Source: Evernia prunastri (Eukaryota > Ascomycota > Lecanoromycetes > Lecanorales > Parmeliaceae). Taken from it: a stretch of DNA of 64,000 nucleotides. The first letter of the stretch is position 1, and every line of letters begins with the position of its first letter. The translations under genes were made by a program, and so were the position numbers. Below the pieces are notes generated by a model that saw only the letters and a program-made list of their open reading frames with translations, ran no database searches and was not told where the DNA came from. The stretch covers positions 275,916-339,915 of the forward strand of contig NKYR01000031.1 in NCBI GenBank assembly GCA_003184365.1. The letters run 5' to 3'. Shown here one piece after another: positions 33,256-46,708 of this stretch.

Positions 33256-36200
33256 TCAAAATTTCGAAACGGCGATAGCGATAGCCTGGGCATCACTGTG
33301 GCTGATGCTGACCTCCACGCCCTTGACGCCAGCTTTACCAGCGGCGGTTTTGGCGTCGCCGTGTAGCTGTACACTCGTTAGCTTTTTCGGTAGGTAGGCA
33401 GGCAGATGCATTGTCATTACTCACAGTGACAAACGGTGCGCCATGCTCGTCGTTCCCGATCTCGATGTCCTTCAACGCAGCGCCCGCCCCTCTGCTCGGG
33501 ACGCCCAAGCTCTTGAAGACGGCCTCCTTGGCGCTCCACTTGCCCGCGAAGCTGGCGTGGGCGTTGCCTGCTTTCCGGCAATATGCTTGCTCGGCGGATG
33601 TGAAATTGCGGTCGACGAAGGTGTCGTTGTCGATATTGATGGCATCCACGTTCTCGATGTCGACGCCGATCTTGGAGTTTTCCGACGCATTGGCTTTGAT
33701 CAGAGACTCGGCCATCTCTCGGGCCTGTTCCGTTTTGGGATCGTCGGACTTGGGAGGAGCGATGGGATACGTGAGGTCATGGGATTTCTTGTCCATGGTC
33801 ACGCGCGCATTGGGGTTGAGGAAGACTTGGCTCTGTTGTGCATCGGCGTATGGAGAGTGTGTCTTTGCGACGAACATTGTATTTGTGATCAGACCGTTAT
33901 GGAAGTATCGGTAAGCGCGCTTCTGCCGTGCTTGGACTTTTTGCTTGTATGTTTGAAATTGTGCTTGGTCGAGGGTAGCAAAGAGGTATTTTGGATGGAT
34001 GCCGATGGCCTGAGCGCCTTTTTGGCCAAAACCAAAGGAGGTGACCGAGAAGGCTTTGACACCATCGGTTTGGATGGAACGGCTAGGATAGACAATGTAA
34101 TCGAATTTCTCCATGACTTTGTCAACATTGTCTGCGTTTCGATTGCCAGGTACGAGACCGCTGTTAAGAACTTGCAAGCAGCCGTTAAACATCCAGGCGC
34201 CAGCAGCACCCTTTGGGTGACCGGTTAGATACTTCTGGAAGATACCCAGCAGAGCATTGCCCTTCTTCCGGCCAAGATGCTTCATTTGCTGGCAGATGAC
34301 ATCGGATTCGTTCTTGTCATTGGCGACTGTCGATGTTCCGTGAAATGACGCAACACCAAGATCATCGATAGTTAGACCCCAGGTAGCAAGTGCTCCTCGA
34401 AGTGGTGCAATCCGCGAGTCCTGTTTCCAGAAATTGTTGCCTAAGCTGAACGTTGCTTCCTTCTCTTGACGAGTGGCCTCCCGTTCGATATGCGCAGCCC
34501 GGTCTTGCATGTACTCAGACTCCTTGAAGTCACCGCTTTGTGACTTCATAGCTGTGACTTCGTCTTGTAAGTACATGAGCTCGGACTCATGCCATTGCTT
34601 AATCTGTGCTTTCCTCATGTCGAGCTGCCGCCTTCGGTACTTGATATCCAAGAGAGGTGACGGGAATTTGGACGGGGTTTCGCGAGCTGTAGTCAATACA
34701 CCTTGACCAGGAGCTGGTACGGATCGACCAATTTTGTCTGTGGCTGTGGCAGTAAGACCAAGTATCCCGTAGATTGGTACCCCCATATCCAAGGCAAGCT
34801 GAGCACTCATGATTACTTGCATACCACATCCTTGTGACTCCATGAAGCCATTTCGGGTAGTGGTGGTGGGGCGAGACATCTCTTTGGGTGTTCTACCATG
34901 AGCAAACTCATCTTCAGCGTTGCTTGTAGCCTTCATGTTGGCGAATTCGTAGGAGCCTTCTTCTTGAAAGTCATCGAATCCACCCACAAAGCATACTCTA
35001 GCCTTTCCTTCCAGGATAGTCTCGTAGCCTATATCGACTGATTCAACCGCTGTAGCACACGCACCAACAGGTGTCTTAATTGGACCAGTAGATGAGAGCA
35101 GTAGCATGTTGACCCAGGCACTCATAGTGTTAATAAAAGACTCTTGAAGAATATCCTTCTGCAGCGGCTTGTCCAAGAAACGGTCTTTGTACATTCCACG
35201 CAAGGCAGTAGTTCCACCGATACCTGAACCTATGCAATTCCCGACTTCCGAAATGTGGACGTACTGGTAAAACTCATACGGGTCAGTGATACCGGAAGCC
35301 AGGAGGGATTCGACTGTGCAGACGAGCACATAGAGGGTGACGGGGTCGACTTGGGAGATTATATCCTCTGGAATACCGTAGGTCTTTGCATTCCAGCCGG
35401 TAGGTATTTGACCAGCGACGAGACGATCGAACTTGAGTGCTTTTGGGATGAGTAGAGTTGCTCCTTTCTTTAACCGAACTGTGAACTCTCCCGACTCAGC
35501 AACTTCAAAAACCTCGACCTTGTCGCCATGCTCCCGCTTGAATTCTTCGGCGGTTTCCCTGGACGATTCGAATGGATCAAGGTCCTCTTCAATCACGACT
35601 TCTTGCATGAGCTGCTTCTTATTCGGGTCGTAGCCATTGAAGAGCTCAGGCTCAATCAGACGGATGCCAGAATGTTCCAAGACGTATTTCTCATATTTGC
35701 CCTTGACATCCTTGTCGTCTACTGGGTCCCCAGTCTTGGAATCTACCCAGCCTGAGTATGATTTACCCTTGAGCGGGCCGTTATGATTCCGGATGAGGCC
35801 CATGATCCAAGCCATCTCAACACAGCCCTCAAGCGAGAATTGGCCGTAAGCTTCCATCTCCCATCTCGTCCGAGAGTTACCCCATGGTCCTACTTCGGAG
35901 AAACCTGTGACGACGACGACTTTGTCAAGATTGACCATCCCCTTCAGGTTGCCGTTGAGAGGCTCGATATCGTTCTTCCAATCTGGCAATTCTGGAAATT
36001 GGTATTTGATGTTGGCACGTGGCTCGACAGTAACTTTCTTGTACAGCGCTTCGCTGTCGTCTCCATTTACAATCTTGTTCTCGATGGCAGTCTCTTTGGT
36101 CACAGCTTTTCGGACTTCGCTAGTCTCCATAATTTCCTTTCGAAGATTGGTCATGAGATCCTTAAGGTCCGGGATGAATTGAAGACCACCATTAAGATCA

Positions 36201-38990
36201 GCGAAGACAGGCTCCATTTGGCAAAGATTGACAATATTTGGCGCCATAAGTCCAAGAAGGTTGAAGGCCATCTCTTGCTGGGAGAAGGTACGGACACCGT
36301 ACTTCTCTACGCCTTCGGCGACAACATTGTTACCAGACATGAGTCCGGTGCCTCGAGTCCAGCCAATGACTGCACCGCAGATGGTGAGGAAGTTGCCCCA
36401 GCTCTCTGAGTGCCACCTATTGAAGAGTGTCTCGAGCGCCAATTTGGATTCTGAGTACAGACCATCGTTACCAAATGTACCGTGATTGGGTGAGAGAGGA
36501 AGGATGACTTGGGCTGGTCGAGTTTCGAAGCCGCGGGCCTGTTTCTGGGTCTTGATGCTACCGAGGAGCCTCAAAAGATTGGTCAACATGATACGATGAG
36601 CAAGTTCAGACTTCGAATCAATGCTATCGATTTCTCGACCATTCTCGGGAATTGCGGCAAATGGTACGACATAGTCGAGATCCCAGCCAAGGCAGCCTTT
36701 CTTGGTGTCATAGATGTACTCGATCAGTGCTTCAACATCCTGTTTGCTCCCTTGATTGAAGGGCACGACGACTAGCTGTGAGCCACTGGAGCCATATCGA
36801 GCATACATTGATTGGTAGTACTCGGTGACTTCGCGAGAGAATCTGCTGGTTGTCACAATCACCTTCGCGCCACCACTGATGAGACCCTGTAGAACGTCGG
36901 CGCCGATGGATCCAGCACCAGCCCCTGTCATCAGTGCGTTCTTGCCTTGGAATGTGACGCCCTCTATAGCAGCGTGCTCTAAACCCTCAAGATAGAGGCC
37001 GGTAAGCTTCTTACTATATTCCCAACCGTGTTCATCCTTCCTCTTGAGATGCAAGAACGGAATCGTCTCCACCTTGCCTTGCTTCACGTGTCCGTTCATC
37101 GCCAGCCGTGAGCCATTCTTGCCTCCCTTTTTGGCGTGGCCGTTCGTCAATTTTCCGTTCGGCTTACCGTTCTCAAGCGGCATTATTTGGCCCTCGTTCA
37201 TGGCGAGAGAGCGGATGACATTTTCGTACAGGGACTTGATCTGGAGCTGTGATGATTTTGAAAGCTTGTGTTGCTGCTTGACAAGCTTGTAGATCCGGCT
37301 CAGGTCGTTCTGCACTTTGGTTCGGTTACCGTATTCTGAGAGCTTGCCTCCGTCCGCCATCTCTCTCACATAATGCTCAAGCTTGCGCGCACTAGCTCTG
37401 GGTATCTCTGCATAGTCGAGGTTGCCGCGTCCATCAACAGTAGTCTGCGGTCCGGTAGGTATAGCGACATCTTTGTACACTGGAGCCTGGCCGAGCACCT
37501 CTTTGCAATTGTTTATTAATTCTTTCCCGAGTTCCTTGGCCAACTTGTATGTTTCTCCTCGTTCGGTTGGGCAGGTGTCCATGTGGTATTGCATGAAGTC
37601 AAGGAGTAGAGGATTGGATCGATTCATGATGCGAATACATCGGCTAACAATCTCACGATCAACAGCCTTTAAGCGACCAAAGATGATGTCGTAGTACATG
37701 GAGAGTGCGTCTTGACGAGCCCAGTTCCACGCTGAATCGTAGACTCTTGCCTTCAGCTGGCTGAATGAAGGCTCAATTCCATTGGCATAGAATTCGCCAT
37801 GTTCGGTGTTCCAGAGGTCCAGTTGTACCTGGAGAACCTTCTGCGACTCCTGAGAACCAACGAAAGCCTTGTCTCCAGCTCGGAGGTCCATTTTGAGATA
37901 TCGTGCGAAGAGCTCCAATTGTTGCTTGAAAAGAGCTCTTTGGTCTTTTGTAAGAGCGTCAATTGCGGCCGGATCCATCATCATCCCTCCTCCACCGCCA
38001 CCTGCATCACCACCCGCGGTTGGTGCTGAAAGGTTGATTCCAGCGTTCGAAGCGTACTTATTCGCTGTATCATCAAGATATGCCTTGGCATCACTCTCTG
38101 ATGCTAGGCGAGACGTAGGCTCCATAGTCAAAGCAAGCAGCAATACGCCGTCTTGCCGTCCAGCGCCCAAGCCCCATCTTGTTTCGAGGTATTTGCGAAC
38201 AGCTGTGATATTGAAACCACCTGGCATCTTGGAGGATACAAGTCTTGCGACGAGTGATGAGGACTGCTTGCCCAGCTGGCCGTTGAATGTCGCTTGCATC
38301 GAGGCACCGAGCTCATCGAGGGGGGTATCTTCTGGTTTTTCAGGCGTCGAGCCAAATTCTTTGCCAAGGTCTCCGAGGATTTCATTTTGTAGGGTAGATT
38401 TGCCTATAATTCGGTGTACGTCAGCTACCATTCTTCCAAGAAGTCGCAGTAAGCTACTACACACCGCCGACCAAGTCTTTAATAGCTTTGCTCAGTGGTA
38501 TTTCTGCAAATGGCTTCTTCAGCTTCTGTGCGATCAAAGACCTGACAATGTCCACAGCTTGAACTGGAGCATCGTCTACAGCTGCTGCCGGCCCAGAACT
38601 CGGCGGTGGAGCGGTTGCAGCTGCTGGTATAGGAGATTGTGCAGGGGCTGAGGATGAGCTTGGAGGTTGGTCATCACCACCCGCTGCGGCTGCCACTTCT
38701 TCGACGACCGAGTCGACGTCGTAGTAGATTTCTTTGGCGTCTTTGTTGTAGCAGAGGATTTGCCGTTGTACTGACTTGGCCGCATCGTAGGCTTCGTATT
38801 TCGAGGCAAGTGTTCTCTTGGCCATGCCACCCAGGGTGTCGGCAGGGCCAATTTCGACTATTCGCTCCGTCACTTTCTCGCCGAGAATAACATCCTGGGT
38901 CTCGATCCACCGAACCGGGCTTGCAAATTGGTATGCTAGTAATTCGACAAGAAGTGTATGTGCTAACTCTTGCTCGACCTCGGGCGTCAT
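33256..38990 (-). CDS. FAS2: Fatty acid synthase subunit alpha
   Basis: Three exons, 38990-38465, 38403-33425 and 33366-33256, give about 1,871 residues, the normal fungal length. Order: N-terminal part of the malonyl/palmitoyl transferase fold (1-100), an Ala/Pro/Ser linker, ACP with [15 protein letters not shown] (phosphopantetheine Ser about 178, with intron 1 two codons before it), ketoreductase with [16 protein letters not shown] (about 665) and its Tyr/Lys region, ketosynthase with [15 protein letters not shown] (nucleophile Cys about 1290), and a C-terminal phosphopantetheinyl transferase ([22 protein letters not shown]) ending [16 protein letters not shown]. The short last exon supplies that family-typical terminus. 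It forms the alpha6beta6 barrel with FAS1 in the cytosol and makes palmitoyl/stearoyl-CoA. No damage seen. Confidence 0.96.
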
Positions 38991-39936
38991 GATGAAGGGG
39001 CTTTACGTCCAGAGGACGGAGGATTGTAGTTTGTAGTATGGGAAGGACCAGAGAGTGATCGTTGAAACGAAGGTGAAGCCCGATGGATTCTTGAAGCTGT
39101 CAAAGAATAGCCTGTGCGCAAAATGTGATTTTGAGAAGTATTATTAAAGGTATAAGATATACACTAGGCTTCGTTGGTGAGCATATATTATCATGTGCCG
39201 AGGCAGAACTCCCAATCATTAAAGGGGAATGAGAATGAGGGTATTCCAAGTCCAGCAATTAGAGAATCTGATGTACCAAATAATATCTTAGGGATTGATA
39301 TGGCCGTTGTCGGTAACCACAGCAAAGTCCTCACAGCTCCTCTTCAAAATTCAATGTTGGGGAGCTTGCGGAGAAATCTTTAGCTAGGAGCGCATTGAAG
39401 CGGAACGGGGGTTGTTGGAAGTGCTAGTGCTATTTACGGCTTAGCGTTAATTTTGATCTCCCCAGCTTTTTCCCGGCTCAAAAGTTTTTAAGTGGATCAG
39501 GATCATCAAGCTCGGGATGATGAGGCCTGGCCCTGCCCTGCCGACTCTCAACGCTTCATAGCAGCCGAGTCAAAACCTAGATAGCTTCAAACTTTGCCGT
39601 TGAAGCTGTAGGATACTCTGAAATTGTTATCCTCCTCACTCTTTTCATACATAATTGACGGCAAAATCTCGATCTATACTACTCATACTGCCATATCATC
39701 GTCTCCTTTCCTTCTCCTCTGAGCCTTCTCTAATCCACCATCAGTAATAACCTCGACGAGTCCTCCCTATGCGGTCTACGGATTACTACAGTCGTTTTCA
39801 ATAAAGAGATGTAAGAATAGTCCGATCCCTCATGAGATACGACGACGGTTCCCTGCCTACGAAAAAGATTCTGCCAATTGACACATCTTTCTAGCTACTT
39901 GTCCATCCTAGAGACCTCCCCCAACGTCCTCAAAAC
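38991..39936. promoter_or_regulatory. Shared bidirectional FAS2/FAS1 promoter
   Basis: 946 bp separate the two start codons of the obligate FAS partners, so common cis-control is likely. Visible elements are CCGAGG at 39198-39203 (the core bound by FarA/FarB fatty-acid regulators in Aspergillus, one copy seen), CCAATC nearby at about 39211, a TATA-like ATATACACTA near 39159 on the FAS2 side, and a long CT-rich tract at about 39700-39745 upstream of FAS1. Function of these single motifs is inferred, not shown. Confidence 0.6.
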
Positions 39937-42900
39937 ATGTACGGCACGAATCCTCAGACGGGTATATCAACGCCTCGATCCTCACAATCCCTTCGACCCC
40001 TCTCCCTTACACATGGCTCTCTCGAACACACACTTTTGGTTCCCACAGCGTTACATTTCTACGCTTCACAATCGAAAGACAGATTTACAGCAACGCTTCC
40101 TGAGCCCACAGACGAACTCGCCCAGGACGATGAGCCTTCGTCAACTGCGGAGCTTGTGGCACGCTACCTCGGTCACATAGCTCTAGAGATAGACAATGGT
40201 GAAGATATTGTCGAAGTGCTCAAGCTCGTTCTCAATGAATTCGAGCGCGTATTTCTGCAAGGGAATGATGTGCACGCCTTGGCAGTATCCCTGCCTGGAA
40301 TAACGCAGAAGAAGCTTGTGGTAGTTAGGTCATACTATTTGGCAAGAGCTTCCGCGAATCGACCGCTTAGATCGCACCCATCAGCACTTTTCAGAGCAGC
40401 AGAGGATGAAGAGGCAGGCCTATACGCTATATTCGGAGGTCAGGGGAATATCGAGGAGTATTTTGACGAGCTGCGAGAGGTCTACACTACATATCCTTCA
40501 TTCGTAGAGAAGCTCGTCGAAGATTCCGCTGAGCTTTTAAAATCTCTGTCCAGAGATCCACGAGCTGAGAAGCTCTACTCCAAGGGACTCGACATTATGC
40601 TATGGCTTCACGACAAAGACACCCAACCAGATACTGAGTACCTTGTATCTGCACCAGTCAGCCTGCCTCTCATCGGACTTGTTCAGCTTGCTCATTTTGA
40701 GGTGACCTGCAAGGCAATGGGTCAGACGCCAGGGGAAATCAGACAGAAATTCCTCGGTACCACTGGTCATTCACAAGGCATCATCACTGCCGCCGCAATT
40801 GCAGCGGCGGATTCATGGGAATCCTACGAGATTGCTACCAAGAAAGCCCTTACAATGCTATTCTGGATTGGTTCGCGAAGTCAACAAGCTTATCCACGGA
40901 CATCACTTGCCCCATCGATCCTACAGGACTCGAGAGACAACGGTGAGGGTAACCCTACACCGATGCTGTCTGTCAGGGATCTTTCGAGATCTGCGTTACA
41001 AGAGCATGTCGACACGACTAACCATCATCTGCCCCGAGACCGCCATATCGCGATTTCACTCAGTAATAGCGCTCGCAACTTTGTCGTCACTGGTCCCCCC
41101 ATCTCGCTCTATGGATTGAACCTTCGCCTACGAAAAGTCAAAGCCCCAACTGGCCTTGACCAAACACGCATTCCATTCACCGATCGAAAAAGCCGTTTCG
41201 TAAACCGCTTCCTACCAATCACTTCTCCATTCCATAGCATGTACCTCACCGAGGCCTATAAGCATATTATCCAAGATCTCCATGACATTGAGATCAGCGT
41301 CAAGGATCTCAAAATCCCAGTCTTCAACACAGCTACCGGGGTGGACGTCCGGGAAGAAGGAGAGGACAACATTGTGCCAGCACTGGTTCGAATGATAACG
41401 CAAGATCCTGTCGACTGGGACAAGGCGACCGTCTTCTCCAAAGCAACGCACATTATCGATTTTGGTCCCGGTGGTATTTCCGGTCTTGGTGTATTGACGA
41501 GCCGAATCAAGGAAGGTACCGGAGTGCGAGTGATCCTTGCAGGTGCAATTGATGGCACGAACTTGGAGGTGGGTTACAAGACTGAGCTTTTCGATCGCGA
41601 TTCAGAACACGCGGTCAAATACGCGGTTGATTGGGTCAAAGAGCATGGTCCGAAATTGGTCAAGACCTCCGTCGGACAGACCTTTGTGGACACCAAGATG
41701 AGTAGACTGCTTGGCGTTCCTCCAGTCATGGTGGCCGGTATGACACCATGTACCGTGCCTTGGGACTTCGTTGCTGCTACCATGAGAGCTGGATACCAGA
41801 TCGAGCTTGCGGGGGGCGGATACTACAACGCAAAGACCATGACAGAAGCTTTAAGGAAGATTGAAGATAACATTCCGGCCGGTCGCGGTATCACGATCAA
41901 TCTCATCTACGTCAATCCCCGAGCTATGGCGTGGCAGATCCCTCTAATCGGCCAGCTTCGCGCTGATGGCGTACCTATCGAGGGTCTAACCGTTGGGGCT
42001 GGTGTCCCGTCCATCGAGATTGCTGACGAGTACATCCAGACTCTTGGTATCAAGCACATTTCATTCAAGCCTGGATCCGTCGAAGCCATTCAAGCAGTCA
42101 TCAACGTAGCTCATGCGAACCCCCATTTCCCTGTCATACTCCAGTGGACTGGTGGACGCGGTGGTGGTCATCATTCATTTGAAGACTTTCATCAGCCTGT
42201 TCTACAAATGTACGGTAGGATTCGAAGATGCGATAATCTCATCTTGATTGCTGGCAGTGGCTTCGGTGGCTCGGAGGATACTTACCCCTATATGACCGGA
42301 ACTTGGTCATCGAGATTTGGATACCCACCGATGCCCTTTGATGGATGCCTTTTCGGCAGTCGTATGATGACCGCCAAGGAAGCGAAGACATCGAAGAATG
42401 CAAAGAAAGCTATCGCGGAAGCAGAAGGTGTTGACGACAGCCAATGGGAAAGAACCTACAAAGGACCAGCTGGTGGCGTCATCACAGTACGATCTGAAAT
42501 GGGCGAGCCAATCCACAAGCTTGCAACCAGAGGCGTAAAGTTTTGGGCTGAGATGGACCAAAAGATCTTCAGCCTTGACAAGGCCAAGCGTGTGCCTGAA
42601 CTCAAGAGACAGCGTGAATACATCATCAAGAAGCTCAACGACGACTTTCAGAAAGTGTGGTTTGGTCGCAATTCTTCCGGCCAGGTCGTAGATCTCGAAG
42701 ACATGACCTACGGTGAAGTGTTGAAACGCATGGTGGATCTTATGTACGTCAAACATGAGTCGCGTTGGATTGATCAGTCTCTCGAGCGTCTGACTGGAGA
42801 CTTCATTCGACGACTGGAAGAGAGATCTACTGCGGCTCCTGGGAAATCGTCTTTGGTTCAAAGTTACTCGGAGTTGGATGCGCCCTACAAGGTTGTGGAT

Positions 42901-45900
42901 AGCGTCCTCGAGGCCTACCCTGAGGCCAATGACCAGTTGATCAACGCCCAAGACGTCCAACATTTTCTGCTCTTGTGTCAACGGCGTGGGCAGAAGCCAG
43001 TACCATTTGTTCCTTGCCTCGATGAGAATTTCGAATTTTTCTTCAAGAAAGACTCGCTCTGGCAGTCCGAAGATCTTGAGGCCGTGGTAGACCAAGACGT
43101 TGGGAGAACATGTATTCTCCAGGGTCCAACTGCCGCAAAGTATTCTAACGCCATTGACGAGCCAATCAAAGACATCCTTGACGGTATCCACAGTGATCAT
43201 ATCAAAGGTCTCACGAAAGACGTGTACGGCAATGAAGAATCCAATATACCGGTCGTCGAATACTTTGGAGGACAGCTGCTCCTCGACGACGGGGTTGACG
43301 AAGACGCTAATGGTATCACGACCTCGGAAGACAACGAGCGAGTCAGCTATCGCCTATCATCCGCACCAAATGCGGCGCTTCCTGATTTAGAAGCGTGGAT
43401 GCATCTTCTAGCCGGGAAGGCATACTCATGGCGATGTGCTATGTTTACTACCGAAGTCTTCGTCCAAGGTCAAAGATTCCAGACTAACCCTTTCCAGCGG
43501 ATATTCGCACCCACCAAAGGAATGCTTGTAGAAATACTGCATCCTAAAGACCCAGCCAAGACAGCCATCTACGTGAAGGAGGTTTCCCTTTCTGGCAAGA
43601 TGGTCAAAACCGTGGAGGTCCTTATGACAAATCAGAAAGAAATTGTTGTGAATCTTTTTGAGGAAAGGACCGCAGAAGGCAAAGCCGTACCATTGCCCTT
43701 GATTTTCACCTATCATCCTGAAGCCGGCTATGCTCCCATTCGTGAGGTGATGGAAGGCCGAAATGACCGTATCAAGGAATTCTACTATCGCATCTGGTTT
43801 GGGAACGAGAAAGTCCCTTTTGAGACTCCTGCGACGAGCACGTTTGAAGGAGGTCGGGCCACTGTGACTAGCCAAAAGATCGCAGACTTTGTCCATGCCG
43901 TCGGGAACACTGGAGAAGCATTCGTTGACAGACCCGGAAAAGAAGTTTTTGCCCCCATGGACTTCGCTATCGTTGTAGGCTGGAAAGCTATCACCAAGCC
44001 CATCTTTCCTCGATCGATCGATGGTGACCTCCTCAAGTTGGTGCATCTTTCTAACGGTTTTCGCATGATTCCTGGCGCAGAGCCGTTGAAGAAGGGCGAC
44101 GTTGTGGATACTACCGCTCAGATCAACGCTGTCATCAACCAAGATTCTGGAAAGAAGGTCGAAGTTTGTGGGACCATCAAACGAAATGGTAAACCTGTGA
44201 TGGTAGTAACGACCCAATTCTTGTATCGCGGTGTGTACTCAGACTTTGGCAATACCTTTGAACGTAAAGACGAGACACCCATGCAGATCCATCTTGGTTC
44301 GTCAAAGGACGTGGCTGTTCTGCGCTCTAAAGAATGGTTCAACATGGATGAACCAGATATTGCGCTGCTAAACCAGACCTTGACATTCCGGCTGCAGACA
44401 CTGGTCCACTTCAAGAACAAGACAGTTTTCAGCTCAGTGGAGACGATCGGAGAAGTGCTACTGGAGTTGCCGAGTAAAGAGGTTATCCAAGTAGCGTCTG
44501 TTGATTACCAGGCTGGGGTATCACACGGAAATCCTGTCATTGACTACCTCCAGCGGTACGGTTCTTCCATCGAGCAGCCCGTCAACTTCGAGAATCCGAT
44601 CCCTCTTAGCGGCAAGACTCCTCTTGTCCTTCGAGCTCCCTCTTCCAACGAAACATACGCTCGTGTCTCTGGAGATTACAACCCGATTCACGTTTCTCGC
44701 GTTTTCTCAAGCTACGCGAACCTCCCCGGCACAATCACGCATGGCATGTACTCTAGCGCTGCTGTTCGCAGCTTGGTCGAGACCTGGGCTGCCGAAAACA
44801 ATATTGGTCGCGTTCGAAGCTTTCATTGTAACATGGTAGGAATGGTTCTGCCCAATGATGACATCGAGGTCAAGCTTCAGCACGTGGGGATGGTGTCTGG
44901 TCGTAAGATCATAAAAGTTGAAGCAAGCAACAAGGACACAGAGACCAAGGTTTTGGTTGGAGAGGCTGAAGTGGAGCAGCCAGTCTCTTCCTACGTGTTC
45001 ACGGGACAAGGGTCGCAAGAACAGGGTATGGGTATGGAACTCTACGGAAGCAGCCCCGTAGCCAAGGAAGTGTGGGACCGTGCCGACGCGCATTTCATGG
45101 AGAACTATGGCTTCTCAATTACCGACATTGTCAAAAACAACCCCAAAGAGCTCACCATCCATTTCGGTGGTCCTCGTGGTAAAGCAATCCGTGAAAATTA
45201 CATGTCAATGACTTTCGAGTCTGTCAATGCGGACGGCTCCATCAAGTCCGAGAAAATCTTCAAGGAAGTCAACGAGAATACTACTTCATACGCCTACAGG
45301 TCACCTACTGGCCTCCTTTCTGCTACTCAGTTCACACAACCTGCCTTGACTTTGATGGAGAAAGCCAGTTTCGAAGACATGCGCTCCAAGGGTCTTGTAC
45401 AGAGAGACAGCAGCTTCGCAGGGCATTCGCTTGGAGAATACTCTGCATTGGCTGCTCTTGCAGAAGTCATGCCAATTGAGAGCCTGGTGGCCGTAGTCTT
45501 TTACCGCGGTCTTACTATGCAAGTCGCCGTGGAACGAGATGAGACCGGCCGTTCCAATTACTCCATGTGTGCAGTCAATCCCAGCCGAATTTCTAAGACT
45601 TTCAATGAGCAAGCACTACAATATGTAGTTGAGAATATCGCAGAGGAGACTTCGTGGCTCTTGGAGATTGTCAACTACAATGTCGCGAACATGCAATATG
45701 TTTGCGCTGGTGATGTAAGTCTACTCAGCCTCCGCAACATTGCCATCGACATCAACTAACCCCATTTCCAGCTCCGTGCTCTCGACTGCTTAACAAACGT
45801 GACCAACTTCCTCAAAGCCCAAAAAGTCGACATAAACTCCCTTATCGAAACCCTCTCCTTAGACGATGTCAAAGCCCGGCTCGTTGAAATTATCCGCGAA

Positions 45901-46278
45901 TGTGCCGCTCAAACCTCGTCGAAACCACAGCCCATCGAACTACAACGCGGCTTCGCTACCATCCCCCTCAAAGGCATCGACGTGCCCTTCCACAGTACCT
46001 TCTTGCGCTCCGGTGTGAAACCTTTCCGATCATTCTTGTTGAAGAAGATCAACAGGACGACGATTGATCCCAGCAAGTTGGTCGGGAAATATATCCCCAA
46101 CGTGACGGCTAAGCCGTTTGAGATCTCCAAGGAATATTTCGAAGAGGTCTACAAGTTGACGAACAGCCCTCGGATTGGCAACGTGTTGGCGAACTGGGAA
46201 AAGTATGAAAACAGCAGTAATGAGGCTACGCCAGCAAGGGCGAGGAGCCAGAGTCAGGTCCTCGTCAACGGCGACTAG
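39937..46278 (+). CDS. FAS1: Fatty acid synthase subunit beta
   Basis: Two exons, 39937-45714 and 45772-46278, phase 0, about 2,094 residues. Order: acetyltransferase with [16 protein letters not shown] (active Ser about 279); an FMN/NADPH enoyl reductase with [28 protein letters not shown] and [17 protein letters not shown] (about 590-770); a central and double hot-dog dehydratase region with [20 protein letters not shown] (about 1578) and THGMYSS; and malonyl/palmitoyl transferase with [11 protein letters not shown] and [14 protein letters not shown] (Ser about 1830), completed by the second exon ([16 protein letters not shown]). It associates with FAS2 in the cytosolic barrel. A full-length, undamaged core gene. 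Confidence 0.96.
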
Positions 46279-46708
46279 TGTCCGTCGCCATGTACCTAAT
46301 CACGTTGCAAGATATAAAAAGAGGCAGGCGTTCTTGGTGCTTGGAAGACAAGGAAGGGCTGGCGGTCATTTCTCTACACTGCTTATATACCTCGTTGAAC
46401 TACCTAGATTAATCCCCCGTGTACATAGTGAATAAGAAAGAGACTCTCGTAATGATATAAGTACAGACTTATTACAATCGTCAGTATTCTCGAAAGAAGC
46501 TCATCATGCAAATATGGTATATGATAGACATCCCTTCCTTCCCGCTTCCGCACGTCAAAGTCCGCCAGCCACAATAGGTAGCATTCGAAACAACCCCACC
46601 CGAATCATCCTCCCTTTCAATATCCTCCATTCCATCTATTTCACTCACTCATCCCCCAGCCCTCCCCAAACCCCCTCAACCCCCTCAAAACTCCCGCCCC
46701 AGCTCACC
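46279..46708. other. Convergent 3' intergenic region
   Basis: 3' untranslated regions of FAS1 and the RBR gene. The right half is C-rich simple sequence (about 46590-46700). No gene. Confidence 0.5.

Noticed and set aside
33443..34228. 261-codon plus-strand frame opposite the FAS2 C-terminus
   Set aside because: Antisense of the conserved phosphopantetheinyl transferase and ketosynthase coding region; no independent signal.
42307..43200. 297-codon minus-strand frame inside FAS1
   Set aside because: Antisense shadow of a conserved FAS beta segment.
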